NCBI GenBank assembly: GCA_030761205.1 | Contig: JAULJL010000027.1 | Span: 22,674,498 to 22,738,497, forward strand | Source of the DNA: Fremontodendron californicum | Taxonomy: Eukaryota; Streptophyta; Magnoliopsida; Malvales; Malvaceae | Length of the DNA stretch: 64,000 nucleotides | Direction of reading: 5' to 3' | Shown here: one piece after another, positions 11,572-22,721 of the stretch | How positions within the stretch are numbered: position 1 is the stretch's first letter | Layout: each line of letters opens with the position of its first letter | Position numbers and translations under genes: made by a program | The notes under the pieces: model-generated | What the model was told of the DNA's origin: nothing | Seen by the model: the letters and a program-made list of their open reading frames with translations, nothing else | Database searches by the model: none

Positions 11572-13296
11572 ATGTTCCAAGCTCCCGAAGAAGACTTACG
11601 ACTTAGGAAAATTCGGGAATTTATAACTTCTCACCAACAACCAATCGAGGAGTTGATCCAAAACATCCAAGAGGAGCAAGGAGAGATGGCAGCAGCTGAC
11701 AACCGAACTCTCAAGGAGCTAGCCGCTCCGGACTTGGGTCAACAACCATTATGCATTGAATATGCTAATCTTGAGGTAGCTTTTGAATTAAAATCTGGTT
11801 TGATTCACCTTCTCCCAACTTTTCATGGTTTTGCAGGAGAGGATCCAAATAAGCACCTCAAGGAATTCCATGTAGTTTGCTCAAGCATGAGACCAACAGG
11901 GGTCACGGAAGAGCAAGTTAAGTTGAGAGCCTTCCCATTCTCTCTAGCTGATTCAGCAAAGGAATGGCTCTACTATCTACCATCCGGGACCATCACTACA
12001 TGGAATGATTTGAAGAAAGCATTCTTGGAAAGGTATTTCCCAGCATCTAAGGCTGCCAACATTAGGAAAGAGATATGTGGGATTCGGCAATACAACGGAG
12101 AGTCCTTATATGAATATTGGGAGAGGTTCAAGAAACTTTGTGCATCATGTCCACACCATCAGATAAGTGAACAACTTCTCATCCAATACTTCTATGAAGG
12201 TCTCATGCCCATGGAGAGAAGTATGATAGATGCCGCTAGTGGGGGAGCTCTAGTTGATAAGACTCCCAGGGCTGCTAGAACATTAATCTCCAACATGGCA
12301 GCCAATTCTCAACAGTTCTCAATGAGACAAGATCCACCACCACAACCCAAGAGAGTTAATGAGGTAAGTATATCATCCCTTGAACAAAAATTTGATAAAC
12401 TGACTTCTCTTGTTCAACAATTGGCTGTAGGTAAAATACAACAAATAAAGGCTTGTGGCATATGTTCAAACATAGGGCACCAAACTGATATGTGTCCAAC
12501 ACTTCAAGAGGATACCAATGAACATGTGAATGCCATGGGTGGATTTCAGAACCAATCAAGGAAATATGATCCCTACTCAAACACTTACAATCCAGGATGG
12601 AGGGATCATCCAAACTTCAATTATGGAGGGAACCAATCACAAACTATTCCTCCACCATTTGACCACAGGCCACCGGGTTTTCAGCAAAGAGTGCAACAAC
12701 CATACCAAACCCGACAACAACTACCACCCACCCAAAATTCAGGTACTTCTCTTGAAGATCTTGTTAAAGCTCTTTCTACTAATACAATTCAATTTCAACA
12801 GGAAACAAAGACAAGTATTCGAAATTTGGAGACTCAAATAGGGCAATTGGCAACAACCATGAGTCAAATGCAAGCAAGGGATTCTGGGAAATTACCTTCC
12901 CAAACCATAGTGAATCCAAGAGAGAATGCCAATGCTATAAATTTAAGAAGTGGGAAACAGCTAGAGAAACCACAAAATGATAGTGCTCAAGGGGAGAACA
13001 ATACCATGGCATCCTCTTCACATCCCAACGAGCCACTAAAAAAGGTAATTCCTAAACCATCCTTTCCTTCTTATATAACTCCTCCACCTTTTCCTAGCAG
13101 GTTACCAAAGTCCAAGAAGGAGGAGCAAGAGAAGGAAATTTTGGAAACCTTCCGGAAAGTAGAGGTGAACATTCCTTTACTAGATGCTATCAAGCAAGTG
13201 CCAAGATATGCCAAGTTCCTAAAAGAGTTGTGCACATCTAAACGGATGATGCACCCAAAAGAGTGTATCTTATTTAACCTTGCACTAAAAAGATAA
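11572..13296 (+). CDS. gag: Gag (Athila type), 5' part of split gag-pol
   Basis: Retrotransposon structural protein that forms the particle and binds the RNA. TAG TGA sits directly before the ATG, supporting this start. NRTLKELAAPDL and FHGFAGEDPNKHLKEF are typical of Athila Gag, followed by the retrotransposon-gag domain (about residues 80-200) and a CCHC knuckle, C295-x2-C298-x4-H303-x4-C308. Element coding stops at 13246. The last ~17 codons read into an inserted LTR. Removing that insertion and one acgga copy restores a single gag-pol frame of 1777 codons plus stop, continuing at 22720. Confidence 0.92.
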   Translation: MFQAPEEDLRLRKIREFITSHQQPIEELIQNIQEEQGEMAAADNRTLKELAAPDLGQQPLCIEYANLEVAFELKSGLIHLLPTFHGFAGEDPNKHLKEFHVVCSSMRPTGVTEEQVKLRAFPFSLADSAKEWLYYLPSGTITTWNDLKKAFLERYFPASKAANIRKEICGIRQYNGESLYEYWERFKKLCASCPHHQISEQLLIQYFYEGLMPMERSMIDAASGGALVDKTPRAARTLISNMAANSQQFSMRQDPPPQPKRVNEVSISSLEQKFDKLTSLVQQLAVGKIQQIKACGICSNIGHQTDMCPTLQEDTNEHVNAMGGFQNQSRKYDPYSNTYNPGWRDHPNFNYGGNQSQTIPPPFDHRPPGFQQRVQQPYQTRQQLPPTQNSGTSLEDLVKALSTNTIQFQQETKTSIRNLETQIGQLATTMSQMQARDSGKLPSQTIVNPRENANAINLRSGKQLEKPQNDSAQGENNTMASSSHPNEPLKKVIPKPSFPSYITPPPFPSRLPKSKKEEQEKEILETFRKVEVNIPLLDAIKQVPRYAKFLKELCTSKRMMHPKECILFNLALKR

Positions 13297-15327
13297 ATTG
13301 TAAGTATAGTAGTTAGCAAGGGTCGAGTCCTCAGGGATTGGGTTTTAGTTTATAAGTTAATAGTTTAAAACTTAAATTCAAGAACAATAAAAGAAAAGGG
13401 GTTTTTGAAGCCAGATTTAAACTAAAGTAAATAATAAGAATAAGATGCAAGGCGGTATAACCAGCCAATAAAAATATATATACTAAATTAGGCGGTATAA
13501 CCAGCCAATAAAAATATATATACTAAATTAGGCGGTATAACCAGCCAATAAAAATATATATACTAAATTAGGCGGTATAACCAGCCAATAAAAATAAAAC
13601 AAAGTTAATATACAAATTAGGCGGTATAACCAGCCAATAAAAATAAATATAAAAAATAAGCAAACTAAAAGTAAGAAAACAAATAAGTAAGAAGAATCAA
13701 ATATGAAAAATATGGTTAAGGTTTCATTCTCCACCACTAGACATCATTAAGAATCAATTTCAGATCTATCAATATCAACCAACTATCAAAGTTAACAACC
13801 GTAGATAACAACAAGCTCTGTTACCCCAATCTTTCCTTAGTTTGTCGTTAAATAGAACAAGCTCTCTATTTAATCTCTAACCATTAAACAACCTAGAATA
13901 AGCTCTCTAAATTCAATTTAATGGCAGCTTTATGATGAGAAAGATAGGTTGATCTAAGCAACAAACACATAAGCTCGGATTGTTCAACTTAGGTTATGTT
14001 CCACTTTGCAATTATTGAAAACTTGACCATAATCATTAATCACAAATTGCCACTTATGAATAGGAAATCAAGACAATTACACGGATCAAGACTCCTAAAC
14101 TAGCAATAGATAATTATCAAGATCTATCTAGTTGTACACCTAAATAAATCTAGACAACATCATGAACAATTCTTGTAGAAGAACATAAGCAACTTTGATA
14201 GAAAATTAATGATAGATAGAATCTGAAAATCAATCACAAAACATGTCTAGGGCTTTGAAATCACCCTTAACCAAATAGAAGTTTAGCCTAGCATAGGCAT
14301 TATAAACATAAACATAAAATTAAAGAAAATCTAAGAAGAAAATAAAAGAAAGAAAGAAGAAGAGGAAGAATATTAATTATCCAACCTCTTGCTCTCTCTA
14401 AAGAAAAAGAAAACTAGAGAAAAGAAAGAAAACTAGAGAAAAGAAAGAAGAAGAAAACTTAGAGAATTTTATTAAAATGGCTAATATCCTACCTATGTAC
14501 AATATGATCCCTTACAATCATCCAAGGCCCTCTATTTATACACATTTTGGAGGGCTAAATGACAAGAGACAAGCTTTACAAATTTCAAAGTTAGGTATAT
14601 GACGATTTTGATCAGCCAACTTGATGGTCGATTTCGTCAATATTGGAGGCCTGATCTGATCACATGGTCTTCTAGAAAAAGGTTCCCCTATCAGTTACGG
14701 AACCATAACCGTTGGAATCAGCTCATTTGCTGATGTGGTTAAGCAGATATGGGCAAAATACGAAAACATGTCAGCACAGACGTCATTGCACATCAGCCAC
14801 GTTGATGGTCGATTTCTTCAATATTGGAGGCCTGATCTGATCACATGGTCTTCTAGACAAAGGTTCCCCTATCAGTTACGGAACCATAGCCGTTGGAATC
14901 AGCTCATTTGCTGATGTGGATAAGAAGATATGGGCATAATACGAAAACATGTCAGCACAGACGTCATTGCACATCAGCCAACTTGATGGTCGATTTCGCT
15001 AGGGAAAACGACTCCGTTTTAAGAAGTGTAAAACAGGAAAAAGATAGATATGCCTCTTAGCTTTTCATGGCTACAAATTTCAGCCTTATTGCTTCAGTGA
15101 AACTCGAGATATAGCTGATATGGCAAAAGGTGTCGGAACTGAAACTGAACTGGATTTGCCCTTAATTCTAGTAATCTGAAATCACTCAAAGAAACTTGTG
15201 AAAAACACCAAAATACATAAAAATATAAAATATCATAAACACAATTAGACTAAACAATAATAACTCGTATTTGACACAAAACAATAATAAAACATAACTA
15301 AAAACTATATAATTATACGAGTTATCA
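13247..15327 (-). repeat. LTR C (3' LTR of nested element)
   Basis: 2081 bp, TGATGCACCC to CGAGTTATCA on the plus strand. Five ~40-bp repeats start at 13451, 13491, 13531, 13571 and 13620. The TATA complement is at 14534-14540. Two 181-bp U3 units lie around 14600-14990. Confidence 0.95.
13451..13644 (-). repeat. LTR tandem repeats (~40 bp, 5 copies)
   Basis: Five copies of a unit with core GGCGGTATAACCAGCC, near-perfect copies at a 40-base period and the last spaced 49 bases. GGC/GCC and GGT/ACC arms could pair. Confidence 0.88.
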
Positions 15328-17494
15328 CACCCCCACACTTAGATTGTTGCTAGTCCCTAGCAACGACTCAATAAAAATAAAATAAGAAAATCTAATCTAA
15401 TCCACTTTCGTAGGAAATCACGGTGGCACTTAGCATGTGACACAAGCCTTTAAACCCCTAGGTGTCCCTAGTGGACGAGTTTAGTCTCGTGAGGGTTTAC
15501 TATAACGATACCCACAAACATTGAAAAACTAAAATATAAATAAACTGCATATACTAAAAATATTTACTCCTAATCCTTTCAGTACAAATTAGATACAATA
15601 TTTGAACAAGTCTTATAAACTAATCAATAGCTTAAAGAATTTCACAAAAAATCATGCTTGAATGTAAATTGTTTGAGTTAAGCCAATATTAGCATAACAT
15701 ATCTCAATCAAGATATTGCATGTTCAAATTTAATCTCAACTTCTCACATGGGATACCCTCATGATTTTCACTCTTTAAAGTAGTGGTGAAGTGTTTACAC
15801 TCAATCAATCTCATGAAAACAGTTCTACCATATTCTTGCTTGTCCACCTATTCTCCACTATTTAGATCATACAACTTCATGAATCAAGAGGTCTTTAATC
15901 AAGGTTGTAATGGGGCCAAGGGGTTTGTAATGTGGTTGAAGAACAAAAGGATAAAGGTATCACAAAGGTTCCAAAGAGTTCATAAAGTTTAGAGACATAA
16001 AAAGATCATACAAAGAAACTTCTCAAAACTCTTTACAAGTACATAGTCACCTAGGCCGGATATTTATGTTGGGCCTTTTCTTCATTCTAAACGACTTTGT
16101 AACATCTTTTTCTTTTTCCACAAATTCAAGAGATGATTCATATATTTTTTTTTACATAGGAATGTATTTGCCAGTATTTCATTTCTTTTTCTCTTGACTT
16201 TTCTTTTCTTTTCCCCCCACACTTATTTCTTGTTTCTAACCCAAATTTTTAACTAAAAATATCCCTTGTTTTTTTGCAATATGTCTCAAAATATATAATC
16301 CATCTTTAGAACAAGGGTAAGGATATAAGTATATTTAGGCTAGGTGTAAGTTGTGGTTACCAATAAAACATCATATTTAATGTAGGTCCAAATTGGCTCA
16401 CTAGTGGGGATGTTCTCTTAGAACATTAATAATGGATGGCTGTTTGGCTCTGGTTATAATCCTAATGCCTCTATCATATTCATGTTGTCACATGTATCAA
16501 TATAGTCTCAAACGGTTTAAAGCAAGTTCTAGAGAATCCTGTAATCATAAGAGCACTCAAGAAAGAAATTAGATTGATTTGTATAATGCATCAATCATTA
16601 TAGGCTCAAAAACTCACAAGGATGATTATACAAGTCAGATTAAGTCTAAACATGCTTCTTTCTCAATCAACATATTATATTAACATTGGCTCATAAAAAG
16701 GTTGACATCAAGCTCAATTCTCATGAAAATCTTCTCACTAATAACCAGTCTAGACCTATGCAATTCATATCTCATCATTGTATTAAAAAGGAACTAAAAC
16801 ACACTAAAAATAATAATAATAATAAAGACTCATAAAAATAAAATAGTAGACAAAAATAAAAGAAATCCTAAATCATTCCCCCACACTTAATTCTTACATT
16901 GTCCTCAATGTAAGTCTATTAACCCAAATGAAAGAATCATGTGTAAGAGAAAAGAACTAATAACATAAGAATAGGAACAACTAAGACTCAAAACAAAACA
17001 AACTCATGCAACCTAAATAATCCTAAAATACTAAACAAAAATTAACAAGTAAACATAAAAAGATTAAAATCAAACTGACAAGATATGTCTCAAGTCTCCC
17101 TTACTCAGACCTTGTTCAGAATGAATACTTCTAAATTGCTTAAAACACAACAAACTCTTTTTTTTTTTTTTTTTTTTTTTTTTGAAAAGAAGAAATCAAA
17201 CTGACAAGGTATGTCTCAAGTCTCCCTTACTCAGACCTTGTTCAGAATGAATACTTCTTAAAATTTTTTTTTTTTTTTATTAAATTAGCAAAATATGTCC
17301 CTTACCCCCTACTAAAATATGACATTGTCCCCAATGTCAAATTTTAAAGGTAGAATTTAGGAGATATTACCTGCAGAGGTTGCTAACCACTTATTATAAC
17401 TGAGACACAACAAGCAAAATGTTAGATAATGTCACAAAGACAAAGTGCAATCCACTCCTTGCTCGTCCATATCTCTTTTTCTTTTTCCGAGCGT
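15328..17494 (-). other. 3' non-coding region of nested element with PPT
   Basis: PPT complement at 15328-15340 and hairpin 15346-15364. Then comes the Athila-like 3' block, with a purine tract complement CCCCCCACACTTATTT near 16213 and another CCCCCACACTTAATTCTTACATTG near 16879. There are two copies of the ~62-bp GACAAGGTATGTCTC unit (about 17070-17131 and 17197-17260), a 25-T run near 17158-17183, and a CATTGTCCCCAATGTC hairpin near 17322. No sense-strand gene is seen. Confidence 0.7.
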
Positions 17495-18079
17495 TTACGA
17501 AACAACCGTAGCAGATAAATACTCATAAGCTTGGAGCTTTTTGAGTAAATCTTCAATGGTTGTAGCAGAAATTATGGTTCTCCTTGCCTCTGAAAACATG
17601 AATCCATTTTCCACAGCATTATCTAAATATAAAAGCAAATTACTAAAATAACCATTAATATTAAGCAAACCAATGGGTTTCTTATTTGTGACCAAAGATG
17701 ACCAAGAAGCCACGCAAGCTATTTCTTCCAATGTACCCAGACCTCCTGGTAAAGCAATGAATGCATCGGCAGAATGGTACATGATTGTTATCCGTTCAGG
17801 GACACTCCAGACTTGTATTTCCTTACCCACTGTAGGTCCACAAAAACTTGTGAATAGTTTTGGCACGATTCCTAGAACTGGACTTCCTCCGGCGTGTGCT
17901 GCTGTAGCGACTGCTCCCATTAAACCCGTACTACCGCCTCCATAAATCAAGTGGATCTTTTGTTGGGCAAGTATTACTCCAACTCTTATGGCTTCATCAG
18001 CGAATATGTTATTTTTTCCTGGATAAGCACCTCCAAAGACACAAATTTTTTTAATGCGCTGGGATGAAGTACTTGCCAT
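17495..18079 (-). CDS. LOG-like: LOG-like cytokinin riboside monophosphate phosphoribohydrolase, C-terminally truncated
   Basis: 194 residues starting at MASTSSQR. It has the nucleotide-binding GGGSTGLMG, the conserved Arg in PERIT and the PGGLGTLEE motif. A CAA to TAA change ends the protein 21 residues early compared with 27614, removing the basic tail (GKRKRDMDEQG). The catalytic core is complete, so activity cannot be excluded. Starting further upstream at 18118 would cross the splice-acceptor-like CTTTCAG. Confidence 0.8.
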   Translation of the reverse strand: MASTSSQRIKKICVFGGAYPGKNNIFADEAIRVGVILAQQKIHLIYGGGSTGLMGAVATAAHAGGSPVLGIVPKLFTSFCGPTVGKEIQVWSVPERITIMYHSADAFIALPGGLGTLEEIACVASWSSLVTNKKPIGLLNINGYFSNLLLYLDNAVENGFMFSEARRTIISATTIEDLLKKLQAYEYLSATVVS

Positions 18080-18442
18080 TTTTTTTTTCTTCGAGTGCCT
18101 GAAAGAGAATGAGTACATGGTGTAATATATAGAGGACTCAGTAGTGAATCAGACAAGAGTAATAATGTCGCCGAAAGTGTATCTGACCTGTCAGAAGAAA
18201 ATGTTAACCTAACAAAAGATTTTTGCGTGATTTCAGGAAGAAAATAAAAAAGAGAAGAAAAATCAATCGTAAAAGACAAATAAAAAAAAATGAGAATAAT
18301 TACACAAATCGAATAACACATAAATTAAACCGAAATAAAGTTATTGCAAATCAAACCAAAAGCTGAGAAGTCATTTATTGTAGTTGTGATTGTGGCTCAC
18401 ATCTTCCTCTGGTTTTACGTCCAGAAACGGCTTAAACGCCTT

Positions 18443-18979
18443 CTATGAGTCGAGGATATGCTTCCCATCCAGTTTTCTTTCAAGCTGGCAAACAGGGTCT
18501 TTTAACATCAGATTCCCAAGATGTTGCCATTCCCTTTGGAATTGCGGCCATAAATCAAGAATTTCTCTTTGTACGTCTCCACTAGGATGCGTCTCAAGAG
18601 AAAGTTGGATATTACCCAAATTCTCCTTACTCAGTCCATCCTTAATGAATTCAATTTTATCATCTCGATTAGAGGACGGAATCCCAATAGAACGACATTT
18701 ACCGTTACACGTCCATCGTGCACATTTGTGGCAATTTGAACTCATGCGCTTTGCTCGTCGCTTCTTTGCAAAAGTGCTTCTACCTGTACCTGGTAAATGC
18801 AAAACAGGAAGATATTCATCTTCACGTACCTTGGCTTCAATTATCCAACGTATGTCGTCAGGAATCCCTTTGTGCGTAAGCATTCTTAATCTTTCAAGTC
18901 GAACTTGGTAAAGCTTCAGTAAAATATTTCGAGGAAAAGGAGGAAATCGTTTCTGCAATCTTGTGAGAATATCATCCAT
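18443..18979 (-). CDS. Viral nucleic-acid-binding-protein-like ORF2
   Basis: 178 residues, full length. GRSTFAKKRRAKRM (66-79) is followed by C83-x2-C86-x4-C91-x3-C95 and FIKDG at 111-115. Differences from 26714 include T35 and an E in QLERK near the end. It lies upstream of LOG and downstream of mini-gag on the same strand. Family reasoning is given at 26714. Confidence 0.72.
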   Translation of the reverse strand: MDDILTRLQKRFPPFPRNILLKLYQVRLERLRMLTHKGIPDDIRWIIEAKVREDEYLPVLHLPGTGRSTFAKKRRAKRMSSNCHKCARWTCNGKCRSIGIPSSNRDDKIEFIKDGLSKENLGNIQLSLETHPSGDVQREILDLWPQFQREWQHLGNLMLKDPVCQLERKLDGKHILDS

Positions 18980-19533
18980 CCTGAAAAAAAATGAAAAAAA
19001 TTGAAAGAGAAATTGGAAGAGAAATTGGAAGAGAAATTTATATACAATATCAGTTTTGTGGGTAGCTGATGGAACCGATTTAAATAATCACGGAGTACCG
19101 TTATCCGCCATTTAATCGGGGTAAAAACAATAATATTTACATCTAGTTATTTTCAAAACAAGGATCAGAAAGAAAAACAACATAAAAAAAACTCAAAAAC
19201 AAAACACTCTAAATAAAATCCTAAATTCTTCCCCCCAAACATAATTCTTACATTGTCATTAATGTAATGCTATTATCCCCCAATGCAAGAATTATATGTA
19301 AGAGAAAAGAACTATTAAACAAAAGAAACTTATGCAGCCTAAATGAACTTAAAAACAGTAAACACAATTAACAAAGAAACAAAAGAAATAAAAATAAAAA
19401 CAATAAAAATAATAAAAGAAAAAGGAAAAGAAAGAGAAAGAGAAAGAGAAAGCAAATCTGAATATGGAAGGTTGGCAATTTCATCTTTAATTGGGCTGCC
19501 TTCCCAATTAACACTTGAGTTAGTGTTTTGAAT
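18980..19533 (-). promoter_or_regulatory. ORF1-ORF2 spacer of nested element
   Basis: Reading on the minus strand: post-ORF1 hairpin (19489-19509), a TTACATTAATGACAATGTAA hairpin with adjacent GGGG tract (near 19231-19266), the cassette edge agatgtaaata, a decayed GGTTAA block, a TATATAAAT box near 19033 and a pyrimidine tract ending in CAG before the ORF2 start. Confidence 0.55.
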
Positions 19534-20472
19534 CTAACCAACACCCCTTCTTGGCTTTTTAGGCTTGTCAGGCTCATGCATGAAATTTCCCAAATTTATG
19601 CGTTTGAGAGGAAGCTTTCTTTGCACAACAGTGGATGCATTCTCCATTACAAGTATTATTCCATCATCCTTGGTGGTGCATATCTCATCGAGGAATGGTG
19701 CATCTTTTGGTACTTGTTGAATGACATCCACAAACAAACTGTTTAAGGTTTCCAGCGTGTCTTGTTCATGTTCATCCTCCTTGAACTTTGCGAATCTACT
19801 AGGAAAAGGTGGAGAAGAAACATTAGTAAAAATTGGAATCTCAAACGTTACCTCAGGTGCCGAAATACTCTTATTTGGATTTGTGGCTTCATTATCCTCA
19901 AGAATAGAATCCATCTCTAATTTTGTCTCATCCTCATCTTGTTCCTCATTCCTCAAGGTCACAATAGTAGTATTCTCCTTTGGGTTAATCATTGTTTGGG
20001 CAGAGAGTTCTTCAGATCTTTGTGCTACCCATACCACCATACTACTAGCCAATAGGCTCATTTGCCTTTCCAAACTCCGGATGCTTGCCCTTGTTTCCTG
20101 TTGAAATTGCAAAGTATTAGTAACAAGAGAATCGACAAGATCTTCTAAAGAAGTACCTGAGTTTTGAGTCATATGTGGTGGTTGAAGAAGATCTGGTTCT
20201 TGAGACCATGATTGATTGAAGCTAGATGGATGAGTGTAATTGGCATAAGGATCTACTTCTTGGTAATTTTCTGAGTAGCCATAATTAGTATGATCCCACC
20301 ATCCCTCATGGTAAGTGTTTGAGTAATGATCATACAGTTGGTCTTGGAACACTTGATGGCCTTGACATCCTCCCATGGCCAATTGTTGAACTGGGTAGGT
20401 GAGATTGGCTTGTTGATTTTCCATGTTCATGTATGCCACCAACTCTTCAAGTGTTAGATTGCTCAATTCCAT
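19534..20472 (-). CDS. Mini-Gag, ORF1
   Basis: 312 residues, colinear with the copy at 2899. It lacks the gag domain and the zinc knuckle: the sequence passes from QQLAMGGCQGH directly to YSNTYHEGWWDH. It has an acidic stretch EEQDEDETKLEMD and the usual RRGVG end. It follows an A-tract in the leader. Confidence 0.8.
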   Translation of the reverse strand: MELSNLTLEELVAYMNMENQQANLTYPVQQLAMGGCQGHQVFQDQLYDHYSNTYHEGWWDHTNYGYSENYQEVDPYANYTHPSSFNQSWSQEPDLLQPPHMTQNSGTSLEDLVDSLVTNTLQFQQETRASIRSLERQMSLLASSMVVWVAQRSEELSAQTMINPKENTTIVTLRNEEQDEDETKLEMDSILEDNEATNPNKSISAPEVTFEIPIFTNVSSPPFPSRFAKFKEDEHEQDTLETLNSLFVDVIQQVPKDAPFLDEICTTKDDGIILVMENASTVVQRKLPLKRINLGNFMHEPDKPKKPRRGVG

Positions 20473-20478
20473 CGTTTT

Positions 20479-20510
<32 letters not shown>

Positions 20511-20609
20511 CAAAATTTGATAAGAAAAACTTGTATGTACAAGAAAAATAAAATTAATTACAACTGAAAATAAGAATAAACCAATGAACTAATAAACTAA
20601 AGAAAGCAA

Positions 20610-20627
20610 TCCCCGGCAACGGCGCCA
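20610..20627 (-). other. Primer-binding site (tRNA-Asp)
   Basis: TCCCCGGCAACGGCGCCA on the plus strand, i.e. the PBS of the minus-strand element next to its 5' LTR. Confidence 0.9.
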
Positions 20628-20633
20628 AAAATT

Positions 20634-22714
20634 TGATGCACCCAAAAGAGTGTATCTTATTTAACCTTGCACTAAAAAGATAAATTGTAAGTATAGTAGT
20701 TAGCAAGGGTCGAGTCCTCAGGGATTGGGTTTTAGTTTATAAGTTAATAGTTTAAAACTTAAATTCAAGAACAATAAAAGAAAAGGGGTTTTTGAAGCCA
20801 GATTTAAACTAAAGTAAATAATAAGAATAAGATGCAAGGCGGTATAACCAGCCAATAAAAATATATATACTAAATTAGGCGGTATAACCAGCCAATAAAA
20901 ATATATATACTAAATTAGGCGGTATAACCAGCCAATAAAAATATATATACTAAATTAGGCGGTATAACCAGCCAATAAAAATAAAACAAAGTTAATATAC
21001 AAATTAGGCGGTATAACCAGCCAATAAAAATAAATATAAAAAATAAGCAAACTAAAAGTAAGAAAACAAATAAGTAAGAAGAATCAAATATGAAAAATAT
21101 GGTTAAGGTTTCATTCTCCACCACTAGACATCATTAAGAATCAATTTCAGATCTATCAATATCAACCAACTATCAAAGTTAACAACCGTAGATAACAACA
21201 AGCTCTGTTACCCCAATCTTTCCTTAGTTTGTCGTTAAATAGAACAAGCTCTCTATTTAATCTCTAACCATTAAACAACCTAGAATAAGCTCTCTAAATT
21301 CAATTTAATGGCAGCTTTATGATGAGAAAGATAGGTTGATCTAAGCAACAAACACATAAGCTCGGATTGTTCAACTTAGGTTATGTTCCACTTTGCAATT
21401 ATTGAAAACTTGACCATAATCATTAATCACAAATTGCCACTTATGAATAGGAAATCAAGACAATTACACGGATCAAGACTCCTAAACTAGCAATAGATAA
21501 TTATCAAGATCTATCTAGTTGTACACCTAAATAAATCTAGACAACATCATGAACAATTCTTGTAGAAGAACATAAGCAACTTTGATAGAAAATTAATGAT
21601 AGATAGAATCTGAAAATCAATCACAAAACATGTCTAGGGCTTTGAAATCACCCTTAACCAAATAGAAGTTTAGCCTAGCATAGGCATTATAAACATAAAC
21701 ATAAAATTAAAGAAAATCTAAGAAGAAAATAAAAGAAAGAAAGAAGAAGAGGAAGAATATTAATTATCCAACCTCTTGCTCTCTCTAAAGAAAAAGAAAA
21801 CTAGAGAAAAGAAAGAAAACTAGAGAAAAGAAAGAAGAAGAAAACTTAGAGAATTTTATTAAAATGGCTAATATCCTACCTATGTACAATATGATCCCTT
21901 ACAATCATCCAAGGCCCTCTATTTATACACATTTTGGAGGGCTAAATGACAAGAGACAAGCTTTACAAATTTCAAAGTTAGGTATATGACGATTTTGATC
22001 AGCCAACTTGATGGTCGATTTCGTCAATATTGGAGGCCTGATCTGATCACATGGTCTTCTAGAAAAAGGTTCCCCTATCAGTTACGGAACCATAACCGTT
22101 GGAATCAGCTCATTTGCTGATGTGGTTAAGCAGATATGGGCAAAATACGAAAACATGTCAGCACAGACGTCATTGCACATCAGCCACGTTGATGGTCGAT
22201 TTCTTCAATATTGGAGGCCTGATCTGATCACATGGTCTTCTAGACAAAGGTTCCCCTATCAGTTACGGAACCATAGCCGTTGGAATCAGCTCATTTGCTG
22301 ATGTGGATAAGAAGATATGGGCATAATACGAAAACATGTCAGCACAGACGTCATTGCACATCAGCCAACTTGATGGTCGATTTCGCTAGGGAAAAGGACT
22401 CCGTTTTAAGAAGTGTAAAACAGGAAAAAGATAGATATGCCTCTTAGCTTTTCATGGCTACAAATTTCAGCCTTATTGCTTCAGTGAAACTCGAGATATA
22501 GCTGATATGGCAAAAGGTGTCGGAACTGAAACTGAACTGGATTTGCCCTTAATTCTAGTAATCTGAAATCACTCAAAGAAACTTGTGAAAAACACCAAAA
22601 TACATAAAAATATAAAATATCATAAACACAATTAGACTAAACAATAATAACTCGTATTTGACACAAAACAATAATAAAACATAACTAAAAACTATATAAT
22701 TATACGAGTTATCA
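20634..22714 (-). repeat. LTR D (5' LTR of nested element)
   Basis: 2081 bp, same length and layout as LTR C. ~40-bp repeats start at 20838, 20878, 20918, 20958 and 21007, and the TATA complement is at 21921-21927. It is followed immediately by the acgga duplication and host gag-pol. Confidence 0.95.
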
Positions 22715-22721
22715 ACGGAAG

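Larger units (their letters stand above)
13247..22714 (-). mobile_element. Complete non-autonomous element nested in gag-pol
   Basis: A 9468-bp element with two 2081-bp LTRs, PBS, mini-Gag, NABP-like ORF2, LOG and PPT. It is flanked by acgga (13242-13246 and 22715-22719). The LTRs look almost identical (one difference noticed, C/G near 15006 versus 22395), so the insertion is younger than its host element. It lacks protease, RT, RNase H and integrase and must have moved in trans. Confidence 0.95.

Noticed and set aside
13451..13644. CRISPR-like array of ~40-bp repeats
   Set aside because: Units are contiguous with no unique spacers, lie inside LTRs and are in a plant genome.
13528..13737. 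Hydrophobic 69-residue ORF (also 20915)
   Set aside because: Translation of the LTR minisatellite in LTRs C and D, and absent from LTRs with other repeat numbers.
19721..20104. 127-residue ORF opposite mini-Gag (also 3267, 36771, 61281)
   Set aside because: Antisense shadow of mini-Gag; Ser/Leu-rich low-complexity translation.
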